64,000 bases of DNA from Burkholderiales bacterium (lineage in GTDB: Bacteria > Pseudomonadota > Gammaproteobacteria > Burkholderiales > SG8-39), in contig JAHDYJ010000013.1 of the NCBI GenBank assembly GCA_023383795.1, positions 1-64,000 of the forward strand, read 5' to 3'. The position numbers were made by a program, and so were the translations under genes. Below are positions 36,270 through 44,375 of this stretch, in pieces (position 1 is the first letter of the stretch; each line of letters starts with the position of its first letter). The notes beneath the pieces are model-generated. The model had not been told where the DNA came from. It did not search any database and saw nothing but the letters and a program-made list of their open reading frames with translations.

Positions 36270-36755
36270 CTACCGCGCGGGCTCGACCACGCGCGATCGG
36301 TACCGCTCCGCCCAGGGCAGCACCTCGGCCCGGCGCGAGCCGAAGCTCGCCACGGCGATGCACAGGTTGTTCAGGGCGAAGAAGATCGCCGGCGGGGCGG
36401 CGGCCGGATGCTGGAACGCCGCGAAGCCGAGCTGCGGGGGGCCGTCGTCCAGCCGCGCGAGCTGATTGCCTGCCAGCCGCTCGAGCAGCTCGTCGAGCGC
36501 CTCGGCCGGCGATGCGCACTCGACGACGTCGATCAGGACCCGCATCGCCGGCGCGTCGAGCGCGTCGAACACCACCCGTCGCCACGGCCGGCCGCTCGCC
36601 GTGCGGAGCGTTTCGCTCACGGAGACGCGCCAGCCGTCGACCTGGAGAGCCGCGGCGTCGAACGCGCGCAGCTGCGGCGCCTCGCGCGGGACGCGGGCGC
36701 GCAGCGCCGCGAGGTCGTAGCGCGTGCCGAGCTCCTTGAGCGCTGCTTCGTCCAT
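36270..36755 (-). CDS. Conserved-looking hypothetical protein, partner of transglutaminase-like gene
   Basis: Not recognised. The 161-residue acidic, soluble protein starts at ATG 36755, 1 nt after the stop of the preceding gene (tgacatg), so the two are co-translated. No signal, membrane segment or known motif is present; the sequence is rich in Ala and Leu with helices around DALDELLERLAGNQLARLDD. It may be a chaperone, immunity or regulatory partner of the upstream transglutaminase-like protein. Confidence 0.6.
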   Translation of the reverse strand: MDEAALKELGTRYDLAALRARVPREAPQLRAFDAAALQVDGWRVSVSETLRTASGRPWRRVVFDALDAPAMRVLIDVVECASPAEALDELLERLAGNQLARLDDGPPQLGFAAFQHPAAAPPAIFFALNNLCIAVASFGSRRAEVLPWAERYRSRVVEPAR

Positions 36756-36756
36756 G

Positions 36757-37917
36757 TCAGGCCACCGTTCGCCGCCGCGGGATGTTCTCGAGGTTGCCCG
36801 TGCCGCTCTCGATCAGCCGATAGCGATAATCGGTCGGAGCGCTCTGCCCGAAGTTCATCTTGATCGGGTGCTGAGCGACGTGCACGTTGTCGCCGTAGTT
36901 GTCGTCCATGTCGAGCTGCAGGCAGCCGTCGTAGACCGGTGCGTCGACGCCGATCGCGGAGAGCCAGCAGATCTCGTGGTAGCCCCAGATCCAGCTCACC
37001 CAGTCGGCGGCGTTCGCCGGGTTGCCGTTCAGGGTCAGAAACTTGCGCGTCACCATGTTGAAGAATCGCCCCTCCCACAGATCGCAGCCGAGCAGGTTGG
37101 CGAACGTGGTCACCGCGTCGGCGCAATCGGTGCAGTTCAGCACGAACGCCGCGCCGCTGTCCAGATGCGTCATGTACGAGGTCAGCTGGTACGGCGGAGT
37201 GAAGCCGAACATGGTCGCCGGGGTGTAGCCCTGGTTGCTGCGCGTGTTGACGGCGCGCGTGATACGCGCCGCGGCGGCATCGGTGTCGCCGGCGCCCACG
37301 GCCCACGTGCACGCCTTCTCGAGGGCGTCGGCCCAAGGGAGCTGCAGGTTGTTGAAGCTCGCGTCCTGCTCCCACGGGCCGCGCGGGACGTCGAGCACGG
37401 TGTAGATGCGATGCGTGGTGCGGTCGAACTCGCGCCAGCGCGAGAACAGGCGCGGGACGCGCCGCTGCCACGCCCACTCGGTCGTGCGCGCGCCGACGGC
37501 CGCCACCGCGAGCTTGTGATTCACGAGCTCGAACGTCTCGAGCGCCGAATCGCCGTTGGCGTCGAAGTGGACGATGCGGGCCTTCGCGTCGCCCAGCACG
37601 TTGCCGATCAGCGCGTGCACGATCGCCGCGACGAGCCGCAGCAGCCAGCCGATGCACCCGCCCGGCGTCGCCGGCGGCAGGTAGGCGTCGATCGCGCGAA
37701 TGCGCAGCGTGCCGTGCGGCGGGCCGCCGCGCAACCGCGCGCGGATCGTCACGGTGCCGCCGATCGCGGCGCGCGCGTACGCGGCGGGCTGCGGCGTGTG
37801 GCCGGACTTCCACTCCGGCGCGCGGATCGGCTGGCCGCCCGCGTTGCGGCGGATGTTGAGCGCGTCGCCGCTCGCCGAGGTCTCGTCGTGATTGAAGTGG
37901 ATCTCGTCGACGCGCAT
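36757..37917 (-). CDS. Transglutaminase-like (papain-fold) protein of unknown role
   Basis: The 386-residue protein has no signal peptide. Its C-terminal part carries the pattern of a transglutaminase-like cysteine enzyme: NCTDCADAVTTFANLLG with candidate nucleophile Cys265, GYHEICWL with His314 and VYDGCLQLD with Asp330, in correct order and spacing. The N-terminal 200 residues include a beta-rich section (TVTIRARLRGGPPHGTLRIR) and are not recognised. ATG 37917 follows ggcgggagcc. It is co-translated with a 161-residue partner. It could cleave or cross-link proteins, but no activity can be assigned from sequence alone. Confidence 0.65.
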   Translation of the reverse strand: MRVDEIHFNHDETSASGDALNIRRNAGGQPIRAPEWKSGHTPQPAAYARAAIGGTVTIRARLRGGPPHGTLRIRAIDAYLPPATPGGCIGWLLRLVAAIVHALIGNVLGDAKARIVHFDANGDSALETFELVNHKLAVAAVGARTTEWAWQRRVPRLFSRWREFDRTTHRIYTVLDVPRGPWEQDASFNNLQLPWADALEKACTWAVGAGDTDAAAARITRAVNTRSNQGYTPATMFGFTPPYQLTSYMTHLDSGAAFVLNCTDCADAVTTFANLLGCDLWEGRFFNMVTRKFLTLNGNPANAADWVSWIWGYHEICWLSAIGVDAPVYDGCLQLDMDDNYGDNVHVAQHPIKMNFGQSAPTDYRYRLIESGTGNLENIPRRRTVA

Positions 37918-38123
37918 CGCAGGCTCCCGCCGGCCGCCGCACCCCGGGGCCTCGCGCCGCAGGCCCGCTGACCATTCAGTGTAGCGGTGGTGCGACCGGA
38001 CGCAAGCGGATTCGAGCGAGCGCGGCGATCTGTCGGCGGGCCGGTCCCCGCACCGGTAGGCCGAACGGGCTATTGTCGACCGCCACCAGCACGCCGCTTT
38101 CCCCGGGAATCCCTTAAAGAAAA

Positions 38124-38143
38124 AGCCCGCCGTGCGGCGGGCT
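38124..38143 (-). terminator. Intrinsic terminator for the small membrane protein genes
   Basis: On the minus strand the stem agcccgcc / ggcgggct (8 bp, 4-nt loop) is followed by a T-rich run (tttttc), placing a strong Rho-independent terminator directly after the stop codon at 38161. Confidence 0.8.
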
Positions 38144-38160
38144 CGCTGCACGCCGACGCC

Positions 38161-38343
38161 TCAGGCGGCGGTGCGTGCAACGCGCGGCCAGCCGGCGCGC
38201 GCCCGTTCCTTGCGGAGTGGGGGTCGTCGGGTCGGGGTGCTGCCGAGCTGCCGCAGGTAGAGCCAGCCGCAATAGGCGAGGATGCCGAAGCTCGCGACGC
38301 CCATCAGCGAGAAGAGCACGTTCAGAATCGTCATCCAGTTCAC
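38161..38343 (-). CDS. Small inner-membrane protein
   Basis: A 60-residue protein with a hydrophobic N-terminal helix (MNWMTILNVLFSLMGVASFG onward to LAYCGWLYL) and a basic tail (RRPPLRKERARAGWPRVART). It starts at GTG 38343 after cggaggtcac and lies 15 nt downstream of another small membrane protein. It is unrecognised; the size and topology suggest a small regulatory or structural membrane protein. An intrinsic terminator follows. Confidence 0.6.
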   Translation of the reverse strand: MNWMTILNVLFSLMGVASFGILAYCGWLYLRQLGSTPTRRPPLRKERARAGWPRVARTAA

Positions 38344-38358
38344 GTGACCTCCGCCGGG

Positions 38359-38652
38359 TCAGAACTGCGCGATCGGCGCCGCGATCTCGCCCGTGACCGG
38401 CGGGAACGACGCGGGGAAGTACACGGTGCGCTCGCTCCCGTGCTCGCGGGATTGCGGCGCCGGCGCGTTCGCTTCCGCGGCCTGGGCGGCGGGGGTGACG
38501 AACGTCGCGATCGCCGCGCCGGTGTCCGCGGGCTGCGTGGCGGTCAGGACGGCGAGCATCATGGCGGAGTAGAGGATCAGCGACGTGGCCGCGAGGGTGA
38601 GGGCGCGGCCGGCACCGACTTCCTTGAGCATCTCGAGCCTGGGTTTTGCCAT
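38359..38652 (-). CDS. Small membrane-anchored protein with exported tail
   Basis: Unrecognised, 97 residues. ATG 38652 has the strong site aaggaggctcac. A basic start (MAKPRLEMLKEVGAGRAL) leads into a membrane helix (LAATSLILYSAMMLAVLTA), and an Ala/Pro-rich tail of about 55 residues, predicted periplasmic, ends FPPVTGEIAAPIAQF. The next gene on the strand encodes a 60-residue membrane protein; they form a two-gene unit closed by a terminator. Confidence 0.6.
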   Translation of the reverse strand: MAKPRLEMLKEVGAGRALTLAATSLILYSAMMLAVLTATQPADTGAAIATFVTPAAQAAEANAPAPQSREHGSERTVYFPASFPPVTGEIAAPIAQF

Positions 38653-39040
38653 GTGAGCCTCCTTTTGCTGTGTCTCCGGGCTTGCCAGCGTTGCTCGCCC
38701 GATGGAGGCCACTCTAGGCGCACGGCGGCGGCGCTTCGCCGTCGTGCGACGCCGGCGGATTGCGTCGCATGCACACCCGGGCGCGGATTCGTGACGTGGT
38801 TCACGCCGCGGACATCGGCCGATCGACTGCCGCGTTCGGGCTCCGGGTCCGGGGCGCGCGGCGCGGCGCATGTCGGCCGGGCTCGGCGTCGCGCGCGCGG
38901 CGATCCGGCGCTCGCGCCGCAGCGGCGCGAGCGTGCCCGAGCCCGAATCGTTCAGTGTCGTCTTGTGCCGGCGCGGCGGCGAGCGCCGCGCCCGGCCTGC
39001 GAGCGGCCCCGGGCGCCGGGGCCGTCCTCGCGCGGACCGC
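38653..39040. other. 388-bp intergenic region
   Basis: I see no coding frame with family resemblance and no clear repeat. The left part must carry the promoter of the small membrane protein pair. The very GC-rich right part (38850-39035) lies downstream of the cold-shock gene and contains runs of cgcggcgc without a clear terminator. Confidence 0.4.
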
Positions 39041-39247
39041 TCAGTCGAGCGGAACGATGTTCGCCGCCTGGTCGCCCTTGGGGCCGGTCGTGATGTCGAA
39101 GGACACCTTCTGGTTCTCCCGCAGGCTCTTGTGCCCGCTACCCTGGATGGCCGAGAAGTGCGCGAAGACGTCCTTGCCGCCGCCGTCCGGCGTGATGAAG
39201 CCGAAGCCCTTGCCGTCGTTGAACCACTTGACGATGCCTGTACTCAT
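39041..39247 (-). CDS. CspA-family cold-shock protein
   Basis: The 68-residue OB-fold protein has both RNA-binding motifs: KGFGFI (RNP1) and DVFAHF (RNP2), and the usual start [19 protein letters not shown]. It binds single-stranded RNA/DNA and relieves secondary structure during cold shock or growth transitions. Like other csp genes it is preceded by a sizeable gap without a gene (39248-39467), which may hold a long structured leader. ATG 39247 follows cggagcaag. Confidence 0.94.
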   Translation of the reverse strand: MSTGIVKWFNDGKGFGFITPDGGGKDVFAHFSAIQGSGHKSLRENQKVSFDITTGPKGDQAANIVPLD

Positions 39248-39467
39248 CTCTTGCTCCGTTGAGGTCTGGGCCGAGGCCCGATGCGCGGGCACTTCAAGGG
39301 AGAGAGAAACGATGACCTGTGGAGTACCGATCGAGCGGTTCCGACCGACCAACGAGCCCGCTGCTTGAGGGACCTGCTCCTCGCTTATACGTGGGTCCCC
39401 CTGCCGCGTCAATCGAAGATTGCGCCGCGAAGGAGGCGTGCGTCGCGCGCCCGGCGGGCGCCGGACG

Positions 39468-39728
39468 CTACCGCGAGGAGATGCGCGGGAAGAGCGTGTG
39501 GTACACGATCAGCGCCGTGCTCGCGCCCGCGAACACGACGACCAGACCGAACACGTTCGGGCCGGCTGCTTGCGTACCGCTGATCATGCCGAAGATTCCG
39601 CCGGTGAGGACGGCGCCCGCGATCCCCAGGCCGAGGTCCCGCATGAGGCCGTCTCCGGTGCGAAGAACGAGCTTGCTCGCGAGAAAGCCCGCGAGCAGTC
39701 CGACGATGACCCAGGTTCCGATCGACAT
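39468..39728 (-). CDS. GlsB/YeaQ/YmgE-family stress membrane protein
   Basis: The 86-residue protein begins [20 protein letters not shown] and has three hydrophobic segments with the glycine-rich [19 protein letters not shown] characteristic of the transglycosylase-associated GlsB/YeaQ family. These are small inner-membrane proteins induced in stress and stationary phase. It stands alone, downstream-facing to the cold-shock gene and divergent from the CHAT operon. Confidence 0.85.
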   Translation of the reverse strand: MSIGTWVIVGLLAGFLASKLVLRTGDGLMRDLGLGIAGAVLTGGIFGMISGTQAAGPNVFGLVVVFAGASTALIVYHTLFPRISSR

Positions 39729-40046
39729 CACGCACTCCAGTCGAATGCTCGACGGCCCGCGGGACATGCGGCATCCCGGCCGTGCCGTTGATCCTCGGGA
39801 AGCCGCGCCGCAGCGCGCCCCGGGGATCGGAGAGGGCCCGGGATCGCCAATCGGGGGCGGGAGAGGTGGGGAGTTCCAGCGCCTCTGCAACTACGCAATC
39901 AGTATACGCGCTTCGTGACGGTGCGGAGCGGTATCGGCGTGGAAGGCGCCCGCATAAGCCAAGAGGGATATTGCAATCGGCGCCGGTGTCCAGAACACTG
40001 GCCCGATCCGGCCTTCGAGCCGGGCGGAACGTCGAACCAGGGCTCC
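39729..40046. other. 318-bp divergent promoter region before the CHAT operon
   Basis: No coding sequence is convincing here. The gap separates the YeaQ-like gene from the CHAT protease operon and must hold promoters in both directions. A less GC-rich segment (39895-39910, containing agtatacgcgcttcg) is a possible promoter site. No palindromic operator is obvious. Confidence 0.4.
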
Positions 40047-41525
40047 GTGGCTCGCTCGAGAACGCTCTGCCGCGCGCGCCGCCTCGCGGCGCTGTTTCTG
40101 CTCGCACCGTGCTGGGCCGCGGCCGCGGGCGACGAGCTCTCCACCTGCGCGACGGGCTCCAAGGAGGAGCTCGGCCGCGCGATGGACGCGCACAACCAGC
40201 ACGTGTACCGGATGAATCGCAAGTTCAAGGACGTCTGGTACTTCCAGGGCGCGGTGCCCGCGAGCGTGGGCAAGGAGGTGACGTTCGAATCGGTCCACGG
40301 CTACCTCGCCCGGCTCGCGCCGCGGAGGGCCGCGCTCCTCTTTCACGCCACCGGGCAGAACCGGCTGTGCACCTGGCTCATCATGCAGGACCGCAGCGTC
40401 GTGCGGCACCAGCAGCACCTCTCGGGCGACGCGCTCGCGGCGCTCAGCCCCGCGCAGTGGCAGGAGCTCGGCGTTCGCAGCGCGCGCAAGCCGCGCGTAG
40501 GCGAGCCCGACGCGCCGATCGCGCCGCTGGATCCCGAGGAATCGAAACGGCGCTGGGATGCGCTCCTCGCGCGCTTGAGCGGGATCCTCCTGCCGCCGCC
40601 GGTGGCCGAGCGGGTGGTCGACGAGCGCATCGACACGCTGATCGTCGTGCCGATCTCGATCCGCTCGGGGCAGTACCCGCGCGAGGGCGAGAACGACACC
40701 GCGACGCACCTCCAGGGCGGGCAGAAGATCGGCACGCTGCCGGCGGGGACGCAGCTCGTGCTCACCGTCGGCACCGTGCCGTTCCTCGCGCTCCCGGTCG
40801 GCGGCCGGCCGCTCGTGGAGCGCGCCTCCGTGATCGTCGCGCCCGGGTTCCTTCCTTTCGCCGGCGAGCCCGATCCCCCGCGCGCGGGCATCGAGGCGCC
40901 GCTCGTGGTGGGTGCGCCGATCCGCAAGGGGCTCGAGCCGCTGCCGGGCGCGCGCGACGAGGCGGTGCAGATCGCACACGACCTCGCGACCAAGGCCTAC
41001 GTGGGCGAGGACGCCCTCAAGCGGCGCGTTCTGGACGAGCTCGCCGGGCGCGCCGATGCGCTCGACTTCATCCTGCTCGCCACGCACGGGCGCGCGAGCG
41101 AGAAGAATCCCGTCGACGAGAGCTTCCTCGAGTTCAGCGACGGCCGCCTGAACGCGCGCGAGATCAGCCTGCTCCGCCCCGAGGACGGCAAGACCGCCGA
41201 GCGCCGCCGGCTCGCGCGGCGGCCGATCGTCGTCATGAGCGCCTGCGAGACGGGCCTCGGGAAGGATTTCGCGGTCGGCACCATCGGGCTCGCGCGCGCC
41301 TGGCAGTGGGCCGGCGCCTCGAGCGTGGTGATGAGCCTCTGGAGCGTCGACGACGCGGCGACGCGCGACCTCATGGTCGATCTCGTGGCCATGCTGCGCA
41401 CGGGAACGGCGGTCGATCGGGCCCTGCGGGAAGCGGCCATCAACGCCCGCCGCCAGAACGACAACCCGGCGTTCTGGGCGGCGTTCAGCGTGTTCGGCGC
41501 GCCCGAGCGCGCGCGGTCGAAGTAG
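40047..41525 (+). CDS. Exported CHAT-domain (caspase-like) protease
   Basis: The 492-residue precursor starts at GTG 40047 and has a signal peptide (VARSRTLCRARRLAALFLLA, cleavage near residue 26). The C-terminal 200 residues are a CHAT domain: LPGARDEAVQIAHDLATKAY, the catalytic His347 in ILLATHGRA, FSDGRLNAREISLLRPE, the nucleophile Cys400 in VVMSACETGLG, and AWQWAGASSVVMSLWSVDDAA. CHAT proteases are caspase/separase-like cysteine proteases, usually activated by TPR sensors. Here there are no TPRs; a novel N-terminal region of about 190 residues (KFKDVWYFQGAVPASVGKEV) takes their place. Export to the periplasm is also unusual. It is first in a three-gene operon. Confidence 0.88.
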   Translation: MARSRTLCRARRLAALFLLAPCWAAAAGDELSTCATGSKEELGRAMDAHNQHVYRMNRKFKDVWYFQGAVPASVGKEVTFESVHGYLARLAPRRAALLFHATGQNRLCTWLIMQDRSVVRHQQHLSGDALAALSPAQWQELGVRSARKPRVGEPDAPIAPLDPEESKRRWDALLARLSGILLPPPVAERVVDERIDTLIVVPISIRSGQYPREGENDTATHLQGGQKIGTLPAGTQLVLTVGTVPFLALPVGGRPLVERASVIVAPGFLPFAGEPDPPRAGIEAPLVVGAPIRKGLEPLPGARDEAVQIAHDLATKAYVGEDALKRRVLDELAGRADALDFILLATHGRASEKNPVDESFLEFSDGRLNAREISLLRPEDGKTAERRRLARRPIVVMSACETGLGKDFAVGTIGLARAWQWAGASSVVMSLWSVDDAATRDLMVDLVAMLRTGTAVDRALREAAINARRQNDNPAFWAAFSVFGAPERARSK

Positions 41526-41534
41526 TCGCGCACG

Positions 41535-44375
41535 ATGCGGCGGGCGACGATCGCGCGCTGGCTGGTGGCGGCGGCGTGCGGCGCGGCCGCGACGCAGGCC
41601 GTTTACGCGCAACCGAAGGCGGCCAAGGCGCTGCCGGCGCAGCCTGCCGTCGCGCAGCCCAAGGGCGCCAAGGCGCAGCCGCCGCTGCCGGTCCTGCGCG
41701 GCGAGCATCTCGTGCGCCCGCAGTCGGTCGAGGCGGCCGCGCTCGAGGCGTTGCCCGCGCGCATCGCGAAGGAGCGTATCGCGACGCTGCAGCTCGCCGC
41801 CGCGCCGCGGACCGGGGACGCCGCCCGCCGCGTCGTCGAGGCGGTCCGCTCCGGCGCGATCGACCTCGCGGTGGTGCCGCTCGCCGCGCTCGGGCCGCAG
41901 GCGCCGCGCTTCCGCGTGTTCGAGATTCCGTTCCTGTTCGAGGACAGCGGGCACGCGGTCGCGGTCGAGTTCGCCCGCGAATTCGGGTTGCTGGAAGCCG
42001 TGCGTGCCGCCGGCGTCGAGGGGATCGGGTGGTGGCCCGGCGAGACGCTGGTGCTCGCGAGCCGCAAGCCGGTGCTGGAGCCGCCCGACATGACGGGGCT
42101 GAGGACCGCCACGCGCTCGCTCCCCGAAACGAGCGAGGCGAGCGCGCTCAGGCTCCTCGGCGAGAAGGCGCGCGCCGTGCCGGTGGCGCCGCCGGCCGCG
42201 GAAGTCTTCGCCGCGCTGCAGGCCGGCGCCGTCGACGTCGTCGAGGCGCCCCTGACCGACCTGCATCGCCAGCAGCCGGGCGGAACGAGGCTCGCGATCA
42301 CGCTCACCGATCACCTCTACGCCGGGTACGTGATCGTCGCGAACGCCGGGCGCTGGAACGCGCTGCCGGCCGCCACGCGCGAACGGCTGCGCGATGAGCT
42401 GCGCTTCGCGCACGACGACGTCCGCTGGACCGTCCATGGCGCGGCGCGGGTCGCGCGCCAGGACATGGCGCGCGAACGGCGCGCGACGTTCGTCGAGCTG
42501 CCGTCGAGCGTGCGGCGGAGGTGGCGCGACGCGCTGCGCAGCGAGAGCCTGGCGGGGCCCGCAGGCTTCGATTTCGTGGAGGCGGTCGAACGCTTCTCCG
42601 ATCGGACGCTGGCCGCGGCGGCGCGCGGCGGCGGGCCTTCGATCTCGTGGAACGGATGGTTCGAGGCCGGCCCGGAGAACGCCCCGAAGGACGTGGACGC
42701 GCTCGAGCTCGACGGCGTCTACCGCTTCTACCTCGACCTCGCCCGCTACCCGTACGTCGAGCGCCTGTCGGCGCGCCTGGGCATGCCGATCGAGAAGCTC
42801 CTCGAAGGAAAGGGCGAGCGCACCCTGCTCTTGCAGCCGGTGCTGCTCGGGAGCGGGCTCGAAGCGGCGCCCGGACGCCCGCTCGGCCCGCAGCGGATGA
42901 CGGTGAAGCTCGAGCGCGCGTCCGCCGGTCCACGCGACAAGCAGCTGCTCGAGTCGTTCGACAAGAAGCAGCTGACGACGCGCGCGCTGTCGCGGGAAGT
43001 CAACCTGGGCGGGCTCGCCTCGTGGGACCTCAAGGCGTCGGCGGTCGGGTGCGGCGGCATCGCGGTCACGGTCTGGGACGACGCGCGCGTGAAGCCGCTC
43101 GATCACATCGTGCTGCGGGTCCCGGTGCGCGCGGCCGGCCAGGGGCCGAAGGAGTGCGGCTGGGACGATTCGGCCAAGGCGATGAACGCGGGCCTGCTGA
43201 CGCTGCTCGCCGGACCGGCCGTGCCCGCCGGCGGCCGGGTGGCCGACGCGGCCCTCCACGTGTTCGAGAGCAAGGAGGGCGGCAAGGTCCGCAGCCATGC
43301 GGTGTTCATTCATCGCGCGCGCCTGAGCGCGGCGCTCGCCGATCCACAGGCGGGCGATCCCGGGGTCTACGCGTGGCAGCTCGCCTCGGTGCTGAGCGAC
43401 TACGTCTCCCAGCCGAGCCAGCTGCCCGAGCTCGTCAAGGGGGCGCACAAGGCGATCGGCCTGGGCGCCGCGCGGCCTTTCCCCTACGAGGACGTCGCCT
43501 TCGAGCTCGCGCTCAAGATCTTCGGCGGCGCCTCGAAGCGCGATCAGGAGGAGGCGGCGAAGGCGCGGGCCGCGCTGCAGGCCGTCGTCGCGAGCGCGCC
43601 GCAGCCCGCGGTCGTCGTGCGGCTCGTCGCGGCGGGCGGCGACACGCTCTTCGTTCCCTTCGGCCTGCTCGCGGCACAGGGCAAGACGCCGGTGGTGGCC
43701 AAGCGCTTCACCGTGATCCAGCCGCTGCCGCAGCCGCGCCCGGTCGCCGCGGCCTGCATCGACGCGTGGCGCGTCGCGCGGCCGCGCGAGCTCCAGGGGG
43801 TGAGCGGCGACGCGCGCGATCTGCTGCGCAAGGCGGCGGAGGCGCCGCCGCCGGCCGGAATCAGCGTGCTCGACAGCCACGGCACGCTCGCGGAGTACCT
43901 GCTCGCCGAGGGCGAGGCCGGCGCCGCCAACCGCGCGAGCGGCCTGATCGTGCTCGCGCACCACGACCAGGGCTACCTCAAGTTCAGCGACGCCGACCGG
44001 CCGCCCGCGCGCATCGCCCACGAGTTCATCCGGCGCCGCTTCCCGCCCGGAAGCGCAGCGGTTCTCGCAGCCTGCACCACCGTCGGAGACGCCGCGGAAA
44101 CGCGCAGCATCGTCGAGCGCTTCTCGAGGCAGGGCGTGGACGCGCTGATCGTGTCGCCGTTCCTGGTCGACGCGGAGTTCGGCACCCGGCTCGCGCTCGA
44201 GTTCGAGCACGTGGTCGCCGACGCGCGCGCCAAGGGCGGGGGCGCGACGCTGCTCGAGCTCTTCGAGCGGACCACGGCGAAGGTGGCCGAGGCCTACAAG
44301 AACCAGGCCGCGCTGCGCGACATGGCGCTCGAATTCATGTTGATCGGCAACCCGGAGCTCAGACTGTGCCAGTGA
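41535..44375 (+). CDS. Exported TRAP-type binding domain fused to a CHAT-like domain
   Basis: A 946-residue precursor with a signal peptide (MRRATIARWLVAAACGAAAT, ending near VYAQ). Residues about 55-340 resemble DctP-type TRAP binding proteins: FRVFEIPFLFEDSGHAVAVE, DMTGLRTATRS, PAAEVFAALQAGAVDVVEAP and ITLTDHLYAGYVIVANAGRW. A central region (about 350-780) is not recognised. The last 145 residues are CHAT-like, with His809/810 in LIVLAHHDQGYLKF, Cys847 in AAVLAACTTVGDA, and a closing LEFMLIGNPELRL typical of CHAT ends. The protein could couple ligand binding to a protease or pseudoprotease. It starts 9 nt after the first CHAT gene and overlaps the phosphoesterase gene. Confidence 0.78.
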   Translation: MRRATIARWLVAAACGAAATQAVYAQPKAAKALPAQPAVAQPKGAKAQPPLPVLRGEHLVRPQSVEAAALEALPARIAKERIATLQLAAAPRTGDAARRVVEAVRSGAIDLAVVPLAALGPQAPRFRVFEIPFLFEDSGHAVAVEFAREFGLLEAVRAAGVEGIGWWPGETLVLASRKPVLEPPDMTGLRTATRSLPETSEASALRLLGEKARAVPVAPPAAEVFAALQAGAVDVVEAPLTDLHRQQPGGTRLAITLTDHLYAGYVIVANAGRWNALPAATRERLRDELRFAHDDVRWTVHGAARVARQDMARERRATFVELPSSVRRRWRDALRSESLAGPAGFDFVEAVERFSDRTLAAAARGGGPSISWNGWFEAGPENAPKDVDALELDGVYRFYLDLARYPYVERLSARLGMPIEKLLEGKGERTLLLQPVLLGSGLEAAPGRPLGPQRMTVKLERASAGPRDKQLLESFDKKQLTTRALSREVNLGGLASWDLKASAVGCGGIAVTVWDDARVKPLDHIVLRVPVRAAGQGPKECGWDDSAKAMNAGLLTLLAGPAVPAGGRVADAALHVFESKEGGKVRSHAVFIHRARLSAALADPQAGDPGVYAWQLASVLSDYVSQPSQLPELVKGAHKAIGLGAARPFPYEDVAFELALKIFGGASKRDQEEAAKARAALQAVVASAPQPAVVVRLVAAGGDTLFVPFGLLAAQGKTPVVAKRFTVIQPLPQPRPVAAACIDAWRVARPRELQGVSGDARDLLRKAAEAPPPAGISVLDSHGTLAEYLLAEGEAGAANRASGLIVLAHHDQGYLKFSDADRPPARIAHEFIRRRFPPGSAAVLAACTTVGDAAETRSIVERFSRQGVDALIVSPFLVDAEFGTRLALEFEHVVADARAKGGGATLLELFERTTAKVAEAYKNQAALRDMALEFMLIGNPELRLCQ

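Noticed and set aside
39891-44210. A very long open frame of about 1439 codons on the minus strand
   Set aside because: It is antisense to the CHAT genes, its translation is Arg/Ala/His-rich low-complexity sequence, and no family motif appears. Long shadow frames are expected at this GC content.
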